DNA of 7,850 bases from CAYLZN01 sp964387935 (GCA_964387935.1 CAYLZN010000278.1:1-7850), one strand, 5' to 3'. Shown: positions 1-7,138, counted from the stretch's first letter. The notes: a model not told the origin generated them from the sequence alone. Numbers and translations are program-made.

Positions 1-464
1 CCGAGTACGCGGCCGACGAGTTCGGCGCGGCCGAGGCTGCCCTGACGCGGGCGCACAAGGCCGTCGACGAGCGCGACTACCGCCAGGCGCTCAGTTCATC
101 CCTCGACGCGCGCGAGCGGGCCCAGACGGCCGCCGCGGCCGCCTCCGAGGCCAAGGCGCGGGCACGCACCGCATCCGACCGCGCGCTGCAGGCCGCCCAG
201 GCGGCGCTGGACCATGCGCGTCAGCGCGCCGAGGCCGCTGCCAGCGCCAAGGTGCCGCCCCAGAGCCTCGCAGGTCCCCTGGAGCGCCTCACGCAGGCTG
301 CCGCCGCGCTGGATGCGGCGCGCGCGGCGTTCGACAAGGGCGACTACCAGACCGCGGCCAGCACCCTGGCGGAGCTTCCCGCCGGCCTGACCAAGGTCGC
401 TAGCGAAATCGATGCCCTCGCGGCGGTCAGGCCCAGCCGCCGCCCGACGCGCCGAACCCGCTGA
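1..464 (+). CDS. Alanine-rich helical protein, C-terminal part (DUF4398-like?)
   Basis: The frame is open from the window edge (first full codon at 3) to a TGA at 462-464, giving the last 153 residues of a longer protein; the start and any signal peptide lie upstream. The sequence is dominated by Ala, Arg, Glu, Asp and Leu in heptad-like order, so it should be almost entirely alpha-helical or coiled coil. Two segments share the pattern D-x-x-D-Y-x-x-A (VDERDYRQAL from 63 and FDKGDYQTAA from 330), 89 residues apart, each after an Ala/Leu-rich helix. This suggests a repeated helical hairpin. The pattern resembles DUF4398-type envelope proteins, where similar D-Y-x-x-A helices occur, but the match is from memory and no function is known. 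The end is odd: a very basic tail (VRPSRRPTRRTR) follows the acidic helices, whereas another frame would read a Pro-rich tail, so a frameshift near 420 is possible. Reality of the gene is fairly sure; identity is not. Confidence 0.6.
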   Translation, partial: EYAADEFGAAEAALTRAHKAVDERDYRQALSSSLDARERAQTAAAAASEAKARARTASDRALQAAQAALDHARQRAEAAASAKVPPQSLAGPLERLTQAAAALDAARAAFDKGDYQTAASTLAELPAGLTKVASEIDALAAVRPSRRPTRRTR

Positions 465-533
465 CCCGCGCGCCTCCGCCATTCCAGCCATGCCGGGACG
501 TCGCAGTTTGTGAGACATCCCGCCAGCGCAAAG

Positions 534-548
534 GCGCAGTTTCTGCGC
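534..548. other. Perfect GC-rich hairpin downstream of the partial gene
   Basis: GCGCAG and CTGCGC form a perfect 6-bp stem around a TTT loop, 70 bases after the stop of the upstream gene. No run of T follows on the plus strand, so it is not a classical intrinsic terminator. It could still help end transcription or stabilise an mRNA 3' end. The octamer CGCAGTTT at 535-542 also occurs at 502-509, 33 bases upstream, which may be chance. Confidence 0.3.
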
Positions 549-586
549 GCGCGCTTCATCGGCGGTCAGCGGTTCGTGGAGGTCGG

Positions 587-595
587 TGCTATACT
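587..595 (+). promoter_or_regulatory. Extended -10 promoter candidate for the large secreted protein
   Basis: TG at 587-588, one base, then TATACT at 590-595 makes an extended -10 element (TGnTATAAT with one mismatch). It stands out in a GC-rich gap. I see no good -35 box at 16-18 bases upstream, which is tolerable for extended -10 promoters. Transcription would begin near 602 and leave a leader of about 135 bases before the ATG at 737. The leader can form a small hairpin (GCGTC 631-635 with GACGC 640-644). No riboswitch class is recognisable. Confidence 0.45.
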
Positions 596-720
596 CCGCA
601 GCCTCTGAGCTCCGCATGGCCGGTGCGTCTGCGTCAGCCGACGCGCGCCCCGCGATGTCTGACAGCGAGTGCGATCGTGTCGCGGCAGGGTGCTCTGCTC
701 GCCGGCCCCCAGTCCGCCGC

Positions 721-731
721 GAAGGGAAGGG
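721..731 (+). promoter_or_regulatory. Ribosome binding site deciding the start at 737
   Basis: A purine-rich GAAGGGAAGGG run ends five bases before the ATG at 737. It is the only Shine-Dalgarno-like stretch near the beginning of this long frame, and the codons directly after 737 encode a typical signal peptide. An in-frame GTG at 731 overlaps the run and is less likely. The frame is open back to an ATG at 623, but that extension lacks signal-peptide character and would bury the hydrophobic segment. Confidence 0.65.
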
Positions 732-736
732 TGCCC

Positions 737-3700
737 ATGACTCGCCGCGCCGTTGCCGGTCTCTTGTTGCTGCTGGTCGCCCCCTTCGTGCTCGGTGAGG
801 GACAGGCGGTCCGCGCCTTCTGGCCCACGAGCTACCGAACGCTCGGCGGTCTGCTGGGGCAGTCGCATGCCGCCCAGACGCGCCAGGCCATCACGGCGCT
901 CGACAAGGAGTTCTTCGGCGTCATCACGCTCTCCAGCTCGATGGAGAAAGCCATCGACGCCATCATCGAGGCCAACGCCGCGACCGACGACGACCAGTTC
1001 AGCTCCTACAAGCACGTGGACGGCGAGAACTTCCACCTGGCGCAGCTCTTCATCCTGCTCCAGGTCGACGCCGTGAAGACGTCGCTCGCCAACAACGACG
1101 TCACGGCCGCGCGCATCGCGTTGGGCACGGCGCTGCACACGCTGCAGGACTTCTATTCGCACACGAACTGGATCGAGCTGGGCTTCGGCGCTCCACATCC
1201 GGATCTCGGACGCCCGGGCGCGACCGACGCCTTCAAAAACGTCCCGCTGCCCAAGACGGAGGCAACGTGCAAGTCGTGCAAGTTGCTGCCCGGCTCCGCC
1301 GAGTTCTGTCCGAGCTGCGAAGACAACATCATCACCAGCAAGCTCACGAGCGGGTACTACGCTTTCGAGGACATCAAGAAGCCCAACAGCGGCAAGTGCG
1401 ATCACGGCGGGATCACGGATTTCAACACGCTGCTCTTCTACTCCGGCATCAACAAGGACTCGATCGCGTGCAACTTCTCGCCGCACTGGCAGTTGCACCC
1501 GGCGGCGGCGGCCGTCTCGGTCGAGGCCACCAAGAAGTTCATCCGCGACATCAAGGGCGTCATCACGGACAGGCAGCTCCGGAAGCTCCTGGGCGCCGGG
1601 AGCACGCTCGCCATCGCGATCGACACGACCGGCAGCATGGGGACGGTGATCGCGGGCGTCCGGGCGCAGGCCGTGGCCATCGTCGACAGCCGCCTCGGCA
1701 CCGACGACGAGCCGACCAATTACGTGCTGGCCCCGTTCAGCGATCCGGGCGTCGGACCGCTGACGATCACCGACAACCCGGCGACCTTCAAGAGCGCCAT
1801 CAACGGCCTCGGGGCCAGCGGCGGCGGCGACTGCCCGGAGAAGTCCATGACGGGCATGCTGCAGGCCCTTGGCGCCTCCGATCCTGGCGGCAGCCTGTTC
1901 ATGTTCACCGACGCCGATGCCAAGGACAGCGACCTGGCGGGCCGCGTCGAGGCGCTGGCGGCGTCCAAGGACATCAAAATCTACCCGATGGTGTTCGGCA
2001 GTTGCTCGTCGTTCCTGGTCGCAGCGCCCGACCGCGCCAACGACGAGGCCGTTGTCGCTCAGGCTTCGATCGCGACAGCGCCCGCCATCGTCAACATCGA
2101 CCCCACCTATCCGCGCGTCGCGCGCAGCACCGGCGGCCAGCTCTTCGCCATCGCGCCGGCCGAGGCCAACAGCGTCTCCTCGCTCGCCGGCGACCTGTCG
2201 CGGGCCTTCACCGTCAACCTGCTCTCGGTCGAGGACACGCTCGGCGCAGGCGGCAAGACGTACTTCATTCCCGTCGACGACCTGACGCGGCTCACCGTCT
2301 CGGTGAGCGGCACGACCGGCGTACAGGTCAAGCGGCCCGACGGCACCACGGTCACGGGCGCCACAGCGGGCGCCAGCGTCGTCACCCTGAGTTCGGGCGT
2401 TCTCTACTCCATCGCCGCGCCACCGGCCGGACTCTGGACCGTCACGCTCGACGGCACGGGCACGTTCTCGATGAACGTGACCGGCGAGAGCACCCTGAAC
2501 CTCGCGTCGTTCGATTTCGTCCGCGGCAGCGGGCGACCAGGCCACGAGGGCGTCCTGCCGATTCCCGGGTCGCCGCTCGCGAGCCAGACCACGACGGCGC
2601 TCGCCCGCATGGTGGGCACGTACGCCACGGTGCACTTCGAGTTCCGGTCGAAGGCGAACGTCACGCTGAAGACGTTCGACCTGCCTCCGGTCCCTGACGA
2701 TCCGAGCGAATTCGGAGGGCCCGTCTCGCTGCCCGCCACCGAGTGCCTCGTGTACGTCACGGGCACCGACCAGTCCGGACGGACCTACACGCGCGCGCTG
2801 CCGCGGCTGATCAAGGTGCAGAGCGTCCTGGTCGTCGCGCCTCCCGCGCAGGCGCTGGCGCGGGGGCGCAGCATCATCTACCGCTTCACGGCCGAGAACC
2901 ACGGCCAGGCGGGCTCGTTTCGCTTCTCCGCGTCCGACGACCGGCTGTACGTGACGAGCGTGAGCCAGACGGAGTTTCCGCTGGCGGCCGGTGCGTCAAC
3001 CACGGTGGACGTGCAGCTCACGGCGCCGGCGGACGCCGTCCTCGGCACGGCCGACACCCTCACGGCCGTCGTCGAGAGCACGACGCCGGGCGGCGCGTCG
3101 AACGCCGCGGTGGTCGTCAGCATCATCGAGACGCCAATGGTGCCCACGATTGCGTCGGTCTATCCGGCGGCCGGCACGACCGCGGGCAGCACCGTGGCAA
3201 CCATCACGGGTGACCACTTCCTCGCCGGCGCCACCGTACGCGTGCGCGATACGGCGGCCCAGGTCAGCAACGTCAGCGGGACGACCATCGCCTTCGTGGT
3301 GCCCCCAGGCGCCGTCGGCGCCGCCGATGTCGAGGTGACCAACCCCGGCGGCGACAGCACCACCAAAACGGGCGGCTACACCTACGTGGCACCGCCGGCC
3401 TCCAGCTCGTCGGCCGACAGCGACGGTGACGGCATGCTCGACACCTACGAGCTGATCTTCGGTCTCGATCCCAACGATCCGACCGATGCGGCCGCGGATC
3501 CCGATGGCGACGACGCGACCAACCTGCAGGAGTTCGACGCGAGCACGCACCCCAAGAGCCTCCACACGCGCTATCTGGCCGAGGGCGCGACCAGCTCCTT
3601 CTTCAGCACGCGCGTCGCCCTGCTCAACACCGAGCCGACACCGGGCATTGTCCTCCTCCGCTTCCTGCAGGGGGACGGCTCCGTGTTCCCGGGGTACCTG

Positions 3701-4870
3701 GCGGTACCCGGCCTGACGCGCCGAACCGTGGAGGTCGGCGGCTTCCTTGGAGACGCCGAGTTCTCCACCGTCGTCGAGGCCGATGCGAGCATGATCGTCG
3801 ATCGGACGATGACGTGGGATGCCAACGGGTATGGCAGCCATGCCGAGACCGGCATCGTGGCGCCATCGGTGATCTGGTATCTCGCCGAGGGCGCGACGCA
3901 TTCGGGGTTCAACCTCTTCTACCTGATTCAGAACCCCGGAGCGACCCCGGCCCACATCGAGGTCACCTACCTGCTGCCCGCGCCGGCGGCACCCATCGTG
4001 AAGACCTACACCGTGGCCCCCGACAGCCGCTTCAACATCTGGGTCGACACGCAGGGGCCCGTGCTGGAGAACACGGACGTCTCGGCCATCATCCGGTCGA
4101 CCAACGACGTGCCCGTCATCGTCGAGCGGGCCATGTACCTGGACGCGCCCGGGCAGCTCTTTGGCGCGGGCCACGAGAGCGCGGGCGTCACGAGTCCGGC
4201 GTTGACGTGGTTCCTGGCCGAGGGGGCGACGGGCTCGTTCTTCGATCTCTTCGTCCTGGTCGCCAACCCGAACGACGCGCCTGCCAACGTCACCGCCACG
4301 TATCTGCTGCCGGACGGCAGCACCGTCGTGAAGGCGTACACCGTGGCGGCCAGGAGCCGGCACAACATCTGGGTGGACCTGGAGGACCCGCGGCTGGCCG
4401 ACACGGCCGTCTCGACGACGGTCGCCTCGACCAACGGCATCCCGATCATCGTCGAACGCGCGATGTGGTGGGCGGGAGGAGACCAGTGGTACGAGGGGCA
4501 CAACAGCCCCGGTACCACCCGCACGGCGAAGAAGTGGGCGCTGGCGGAGGGCGAGGTCGGCGGCGCGCGGAACCTGCAGACCTACATCCTGATTGCGAAT
4601 ACGTCGAACTATGCGGGCTCCGCCCGGGTCACCCTGTATTTCGAGGACGGCACGACGGCAGCCGACACGTTCTCCCTCAACCCGAACAGCCGGTTCAACG
4701 TGGATGTCGGGACGTTCTTCCCGGGCGCCGTCGGCAGGCGGTTCGGCGCCATCGTGGAGAGCATCGGTACGACGCCGGCGCTCATCGTCGTGGAGCGTGC
4801 CATGTACTCCGACAGCGGCGGGCGCTTCTGGGCCGCGGGCACCAATGCCGTCGCCACGCCGATTCCGTAG
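737..4870 (+). CDS. Secreted VWA7/hemicentin-like protein: Het-C-like + VWA + IPT/TIG + four C-terminal repeats
   Basis: 1377 residues. Residues 1-27 form a signal peptide (MTRR, then a Leu-rich core), so the protein is exported. Residues ~28-280 resemble the Het-C-like start of VWA7: H44, H93, H100, then LHTLQDFYSHTNW with H134, D138 and H142 spaced like metal ligands, a double CxxC (C178/C181, C191/C194), and GINKDS at 237-242. Residues ~288-495 are a VWA domain with a MIDAS start (D296-T-T-G-S300), GGGDCPE at 362-368 and FTDA at 390-393, all typical of hemicentin/VWA7. Three beta-rich segments follow (~505-600, ~600-695, ~696-802), then an IPT/TIG domain (803-884), a calcium-loop linker (DSDGDGMLD at 894-902, DPDGDD at 921-926) and four repeats (945-1377). 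No LPXTG, membrane anchor or sorting tail is visible. A lipoprotein gene overlaps its end. Inferred role: surface or extracellular adhesion, ligand binding or matrix function; catalysis by the Het-C-like part is possible but unproven. Confidence 0.85.
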   Translation: MTRRAVAGLLLLLVAPFVLGEGQAVRAFWPTSYRTLGGLLGQSHAAQTRQAITALDKEFFGVITLSSSMEKAIDAIIEANAATDDDQFSSYKHVDGENFHLAQLFILLQVDAVKTSLANNDVTAARIALGTALHTLQDFYSHTNWIELGFGAPHPDLGRPGATDAFKNVPLPKTEATCKSCKLLPGSAEFCPSCEDNIITSKLTSGYYAFEDIKKPNSGKCDHGGITDFNTLLFYSGINKDSIACNFSPHWQLHPAAAAVSVEATKKFIRDIKGVITDRQLRKLLGAGSTLAIAIDTTGSMGTVIAGVRAQAVAIVDSRLGTDDEPTNYVLAPFSDPGVGPLTITDNPATFKSAINGLGASGGGDCPEKSMTGMLQALGASDPGGSLFMFTDADAKDSDLAGRVEALAASKDIKIYPMVFGSCSSFLVAAPDRANDEAVVAQASIATAPAIVNIDPTYPRVARSTGGQLFAIAPAEANSVSSLAGDLSRAFTVNLLSVEDTLGAGGKTYFIPVDDLTRLTVSVSGTTGVQVKRPDGTTVTGATAGASVVTLSSGVLYSIAAPPAGLWTVTLDGTGTFSMNVTGESTLNLASFDFVRGSGRPGHEGVLPIPGSPLASQTTTALARMVGTYATVHFEFRSKANVTLKTFDLPPVPDDPSEFGGPVSLPATECLVYVTGTDQSGRTYTRALPRLIKVQSVLVVAPPAQALARGRSIIYRFTAENHGQAGSFRFSASDDRLYVTSVSQTEFPLAAGASTTVDVQLTAPADAVLGTADTLTAVVESTTPGGASNAAVVVSIIETPMVPTIASVYPAAGTTAGSTVATITGDHFLAGATVRVRDTAAQVSNVSGTTIAFVVPPGAVGAADVEVTNPGGDSTTKTGGYTYVAPPASSSSADSDGDGMLDTYELIFGLDPNDPTDAAADPDGDDATNLQEFDASTHPKSLHTRYLAEGATSSFFSTRVALLNTEPTPGIVLLRFLQGDGSVFPGYLAVPGLTRRTVEVGGFLGDAEFSTVVEADASMIVDRTMTWDANGYGSHAETGIVAPSVIWYLAEGATHSGFNLFYLIQNPGATPAHIEVTYLLPAPAAPIVKTYTVAPDSRFNIWVDTQGPVLENTDVSAIIRSTNDVPVIVERAMYLDAPGQLFGAGHESAGVTSPALTWFLAEGATGSFFDLFVLVANPNDAPANVTATYLLPDGSTVVKAYTVAARSRHNIWVDLEDPRLADTAVSTTVASTNGIPIIVERAMWWAGGDQWYEGHNSPGTTRTAKKWALAEGEVGGARNLQTYILIANTSNYAGSARVTLYFEDGTTAADTFSLNPNSRFNVDVGTFFPGAVGRRFGAIVESIGTTPALIVVERAMYSDSGGRFWAAGTNAVATPIP
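3569..4867 (+). repeat. Four tandem protein-coding repeats of 102-111 residues
   Basis: Repeat units start at 3569 (RYLAEGAT), 3875 (WYLAEGAT), 4208 (WFLAEGAT) and 4535 (WALAEGEV). They correspond to residues 945-1046, 1047-1157, 1158-1266 and 1267-1377 of the large secreted protein. Each has the same order of landmarks: [WR]-x-L-A-E-G, a hydrophobic strand with an N-P or N-T turn, a D-G-[ST] or similar hairpin, an S-R-[FH]-N-[IV] motif (R-R-T-V in unit 1), then a [IV]-V-[ED]-R-[AT]-M strand near the end. This is the look of a beta-sandwich stalk repeat. Units 2 and 3 are most alike; unit 1 is the most diverged and lacks the opening Trp. The repeats differ clearly at DNA level, so they are old rather than recent duplications. 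Similar repeats occur in other bacterial secreted proteins, from memory. Confidence 0.85.
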
Positions 4871-5516
4871 CGGCCGCGCGCCTCGACTGGCGCTCGCCAC
4901 CGTCACCACCGTCACCATCGTCGGTGCGACCGTGGCGGCGTGCGCCGTGCCGCCGTTCAAGCGGGTCGAGAAACGGGCGGCGCAGGAGCTGGCCTTCGTC
5001 GAGGAAACGGTGGCCCTCTCCCTCGCGGAGGTCAAGGGACGGCTTCACCGTTTCGCGACCGAGGGCCGCATGCCGCTTGCCCCGCCGTTCCACCAGTTCC
5101 GCCTCGAGCCGCAAGGCGGGACCGTATTCCCCGACGAGGCCAGCCTGCGCGACCAGGCCGCCGACAACCCGGCGCTCGCGCGCTACGTTGCGCTCGATTC
5201 GGCGCTTCGTGCCTCGGATTTCTATCTATTCGACGTGTCGGACACGTTCTGGGCGTCGGAGTACGTCTATCGGGGCGAACCCGCGAGGTTCAAGACCAGC
5301 TTCATCCTCCACCTGAGCGCCTCCGGCCCTGGTGGCGCCGACACCACGCTCGAAGCCATTGAATACCTGCCCGTGGTATGGCTGGGCGATCGGTTCGGCC
5401 TGGGCCACGCCGGCCCGGCGTTCCTGAACGACGTGCGCCGCGTCGCGCCAACAACGCAGGATCGCGTCGCCCTGTTGAAGCAGCTCACGCGCGTGCTGCG
5501 AGAAGATCCCAGATGA
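4845..5516 (+). CDS. Small lipoprotein of unknown function, overlapping the VWA7-like gene
   Basis: 223 residues from the ATG at 4845, which lies inside the last codons of the upstream gene (26-base overlap, different frame). The N-terminus is a lipoprotein signal: a basic region (RRFRSGRAPR), a hydrophobic core, and a lipobox VAAC with the lipidated Cys at residue 33. The mature protein is therefore expected to be membrane-anchored, probably in the outer membrane. After C33 comes a short helical stretch rich in Glu and Lys, then a mixed alpha/beta region containing FYLFDVSDTFWASEYV and a strand-rich centre (FKTSFILHL). No domain is recognised and no catalytic motif is visible. There is no clear Shine-Dalgarno before 4845, so translation is likely coupled to termination of the upstream gene at 4870. 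This makes the two products candidates for joint function. Longer in-frame starts would lie far inside the upstream gene and lose the signal peptide. Confidence 0.75.
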   Translation: MPSPRRFRSGRAPRLALATVTTVTIVGATVAACAVPPFKRVEKRAAQELAFVEETVALSLAEVKGRLHRFATEGRMPLAPPFHQFRLEPQGGTVFPDEASLRDQAADNPALARYVALDSALRASDFYLFDVSDTFWASEYVYRGEPARFKTSFILHLSASGPGGADTTLEAIEYLPVVWLGDRFGLGHAGPAFLNDVRRVAPTTQDRVALLKQLTRVLREDPR

Positions 5517-5529
5517 GTCGATTCGGCGC

Positions 5530-5549
5530 GGCGCGCTTCTTCGCGCGCC
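5530..5549. terminator. Strong hairpin between convergent genes, likely bidirectional terminator
   Basis: GGCGCGC (5530-5536) pairs perfectly with GCGCGCC (5543-5549) around a TTCTTC loop. It fills the 36-base gap between the lipoprotein stop (5516) and the end of the minus-strand amidohydrolase (5553). The position fits a terminator shared by both genes. There is no clear T-run on either side, so the efficiency is uncertain, as is common in GC-rich genomes. Confidence 0.45.
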
Positions 5550-5552
5550 CGT

Positions 5553-7004
5553 TCATCGCCGCAACTGGATCCTGCCCTGCGGCGCCGTCGGCGCTCGCAC
5601 GGCCCGCCCCGGCCTGACGTCCTTCACGAGGCTGCCGCCCGAGACGACGGGCACGCCGTTGACGAGAACGTGCGCGATCCCGTCCGGCGGGAGGCCGGCC
5701 TGCTGATAGGTGGAGCGATCGATCACGCGCGCCGCGTCGAAGACGACCAGGTCCGCGTCGGCGCCCACCCGGAGGCGTCCCTTGTTCCGCATGGCGGGCA
5801 CCCTACCCTCGAGGCGCCTGGCGGGCATGATCGTCATCTTGCGGAGCGCTTCGGAGAGGGTCAGCGTGCCGGCCTCGCGGACGTAGCGGCCGAGCACCTG
5901 GGAATAGGTGCCGGTGCTCCGCGGGTGGCCCCTCCCGTCGCGCATGAGGGTCGCGTCGCTGGCGATCATCGTCAGCGGGCTGTTGATGGCGCGCTGCACG
6001 TTCTCCATGCGTCCGGGGGCCTGAATAACCCAGCCCCCCGTCTTTCGATGGCGGGCGAAGCTCTCGCGTGTCAGGGGTTCGCCGGTCGCGACCCACACGA
6101 TCTGACCGATGGCTTCGTCCGAGAGCTGCTCCCAGGTGTCGTAAAGCGACGATTCGATGCCCGTCGACCCGCGGTTGTAAGGATAGGCTTCGGTGGTCAC
6201 GTCGAGGCCGCGCGCCTGGGCGTCCGCGATGAGCTGCAGCAGGGCGCCGACCTGGTTGCCGCCGGTGCTGTTGATGTGCACGATGTGCAGCGGCGTGCCG
6301 GTGATGGTCGCGTTGGCGAGTGCCTCCTGGATCCCCTGGATACCGCGCCGCACGTGGATGTGCGCGGGAGCCCGGTGACGGCCGGCCACTCGGAACATCT
6401 CCAGGACCTCCCACGGCGACGCGGCTGGTGTGTAGGCGGTCCCGAACCCGACGGCCACCGCGCCCTGGCGGAGACCGGCCTCGATCCTGCGTGCCATGTC
6501 GGCAATCTGGGCGTCGGTCGCCGCCTCGCTGGCCGCCGGCCCGCTCGGCACGAACTCGCCGGCATCACCCAGCACCGCCATGCGCACGGGAATGTGGCCA
6601 ACCGAGACGCCGTAGTTGATGATCTGCCCCGGCGCGCGCTCGCGATACCAGCGCTCCACGTCGCCGGTCCCGACCTCCAGCTCGAATCCGGTCGTCACCC
6701 CGTCCAGCACCGCGTGGCGGTAGTTCTCATCGTCGTGGCCGTGACGGTGGAGGTCGATGAAGCCAGGCGCGACGACGTGGCCGCTCGCGTCGATCGAGCG
6801 ACGGCCGCTCAAGGCTCCGGCCTCGATGGCCGCGACGGTCCCGCCGCGGATGCCGATCGACCGTACGGCATCCAGGCCGGACTCGGGATCGATCACGCGA
6901 CCACCCGCGATGACGACGTCGTAAGTCTGCTGCTGCCCGGCGGAGACGAGCAGTGGCAAGGCGAGAGCGGCGATCAGGAGCGTGGCGAGGCGTGTCATCG
7001 GCAC
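5553..7004 (-). CDS. Secreted amidohydrolase, N-acyl-D-amino-acid deacylase (D-aminoacylase) family
   Basis: 483 residues from a GTG at 7004. An ATG two codons inside (6998) is an equally plausible start, and both keep the signal peptide (MTRLATLLIAALALPLLVSAG). The protein has the amidohydrolase plan: a small beta domain (YDVVIAGGRVIDP from residue 28), the metal motif GFIDLHRH (H86, H88), GVTT at 102-105, H215/H217 (HIH), H240/H243 (HIVH), and S349-D350 as the catalytic acid on the last barrel strand. Next come GRGHPR (357-362) and the closing beta strand ADADLVVFD, near the usual ~480-residue length. The family hydrolyses N-acyl-D-amino acids to a free D-amino acid and a carboxylate, or related cyclic or amide bonds. 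Known D-aminoacylases carry a metal-ligand Cys shortly after GVTT; here that stretch reads GFELEVG without Cys, so E108 or E110 may take its place. Exact substrate cannot be told. Likely periplasmic or exported. It converges on the lipoprotein gene and diverges from isocitrate lyase, so it is probably monocistronic within this window. Confidence 0.88.
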   Translation of the reverse strand: MPMTRLATLLIAALALPLLVSAGQQQTYDVVIAGGRVIDPESGLDAVRSIGIRGGTVAAIEAGALSGRRSIDASGHVVAPGFIDLHRHGHDDENYRHAVLDGVTTGFELEVGTGDVERWYRERAPGQIINYGVSVGHIPVRMAVLGDAGEFVPSGPAASEAATDAQIADMARRIEAGLRQGAVAVGFGTAYTPAASPWEVLEMFRVAGRHRAPAHIHVRRGIQGIQEALANATITGTPLHIVHINSTGGNQVGALLQLIADAQARGLDVTTEAYPYNRGSTGIESSLYDTWEQLSDEAIGQIVWVATGEPLTRESFARHRKTGGWVIQAPGRMENVQRAINSPLTMIASDATLMRDGRGHPRSTGTYSQVLGRYVREAGTLTLSEALRKMTIMPARRLEGRVPAMRNKGRLRVGADADLVVFDAARVIDRSTYQQAGLPPDGIAHVLVNGVPVVSGGSLVKDVRPGRAVRAPTAPQGRIQLRR

Positions 7005-7054
7005 AGGGTATCCGGGACGGGTTCGACGTTCGGAGCGCTGGACGGATGCGTGAG

Positions 7055-7083
7055 ATGATTGCCGCCCTCACCGCCCCTGTCAA
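7055..7083 (-). promoter_or_regulatory. Sigma-70-type promoter candidate for the amidohydrolase
   Basis: On the minus strand a perfect TTGACA (7078-7083) is followed after 17 bases by AATCAT (7055-7060), four of six to TATAAT. Transcription would start near 7048, leaving a leader of about 44 bases before the start codon at 7004. The ideal spacing and perfect -35 box in a GC-rich gap make it credible. Confidence 0.5.
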
Positions 7084-7138
7084 CGAGAACGCACGAGGGC
7101 CGGCTCGACGCGGCCGCCGGCGCCGGCCCCCTCCCCCC

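Noticed and set aside
623..736. Upstream in-frame start at 623 for the VWA7-like protein
   Set aside because: It would put 38 unconserved-looking residues before a clear signal peptide, and the Shine-Dalgarno run sits just before 737.
590..736. Riboswitch in the long leader of the VWA7-like gene
   Set aside because: Only a small hairpin (631-644) is seen; no conserved core of any riboswitch class could be recognised.
1267..2697. Plus-strand open frame of 476 codons inside the VWA7-like gene
   Set aside because: It is out of frame with the VWA domain and rich in Arg, His and Gln, as expected from a shifted reading of the real gene.
566..2902. Very long open frame on the minus strand (about 780 codons) opposite the VWA7-like gene
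   Set aside because: It is a shadow caused by GC-rich third codon positions. The translation is Arg/Gly/Val/Asp-rich with no domain, while the plus strand carries recognisable motifs throughout.
2996..5035. Second long minus-strand open frame opposite the repeat region
   Set aside because: Same cause. Its composition is low-complexity and follows the sense repeats; no start signal or domain.
737..5516. Polymorphic toxin or contact-dependent inhibition system
   Set aside because: The Het-C-like domain is N-terminal behind a signal peptide, with no secretion-linked N-terminal repeats, C-terminal toxin tip or clear immunity protein. The lipoprotein could be an inhibitor, but nothing in the sequence shows it.
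5670..7058. Plus-strand open frame of 462 codons opposite the amidohydrolase
   Set aside because: The minus strand encodes a complete amidohydrolase with active-site motifs; the plus frame has none.
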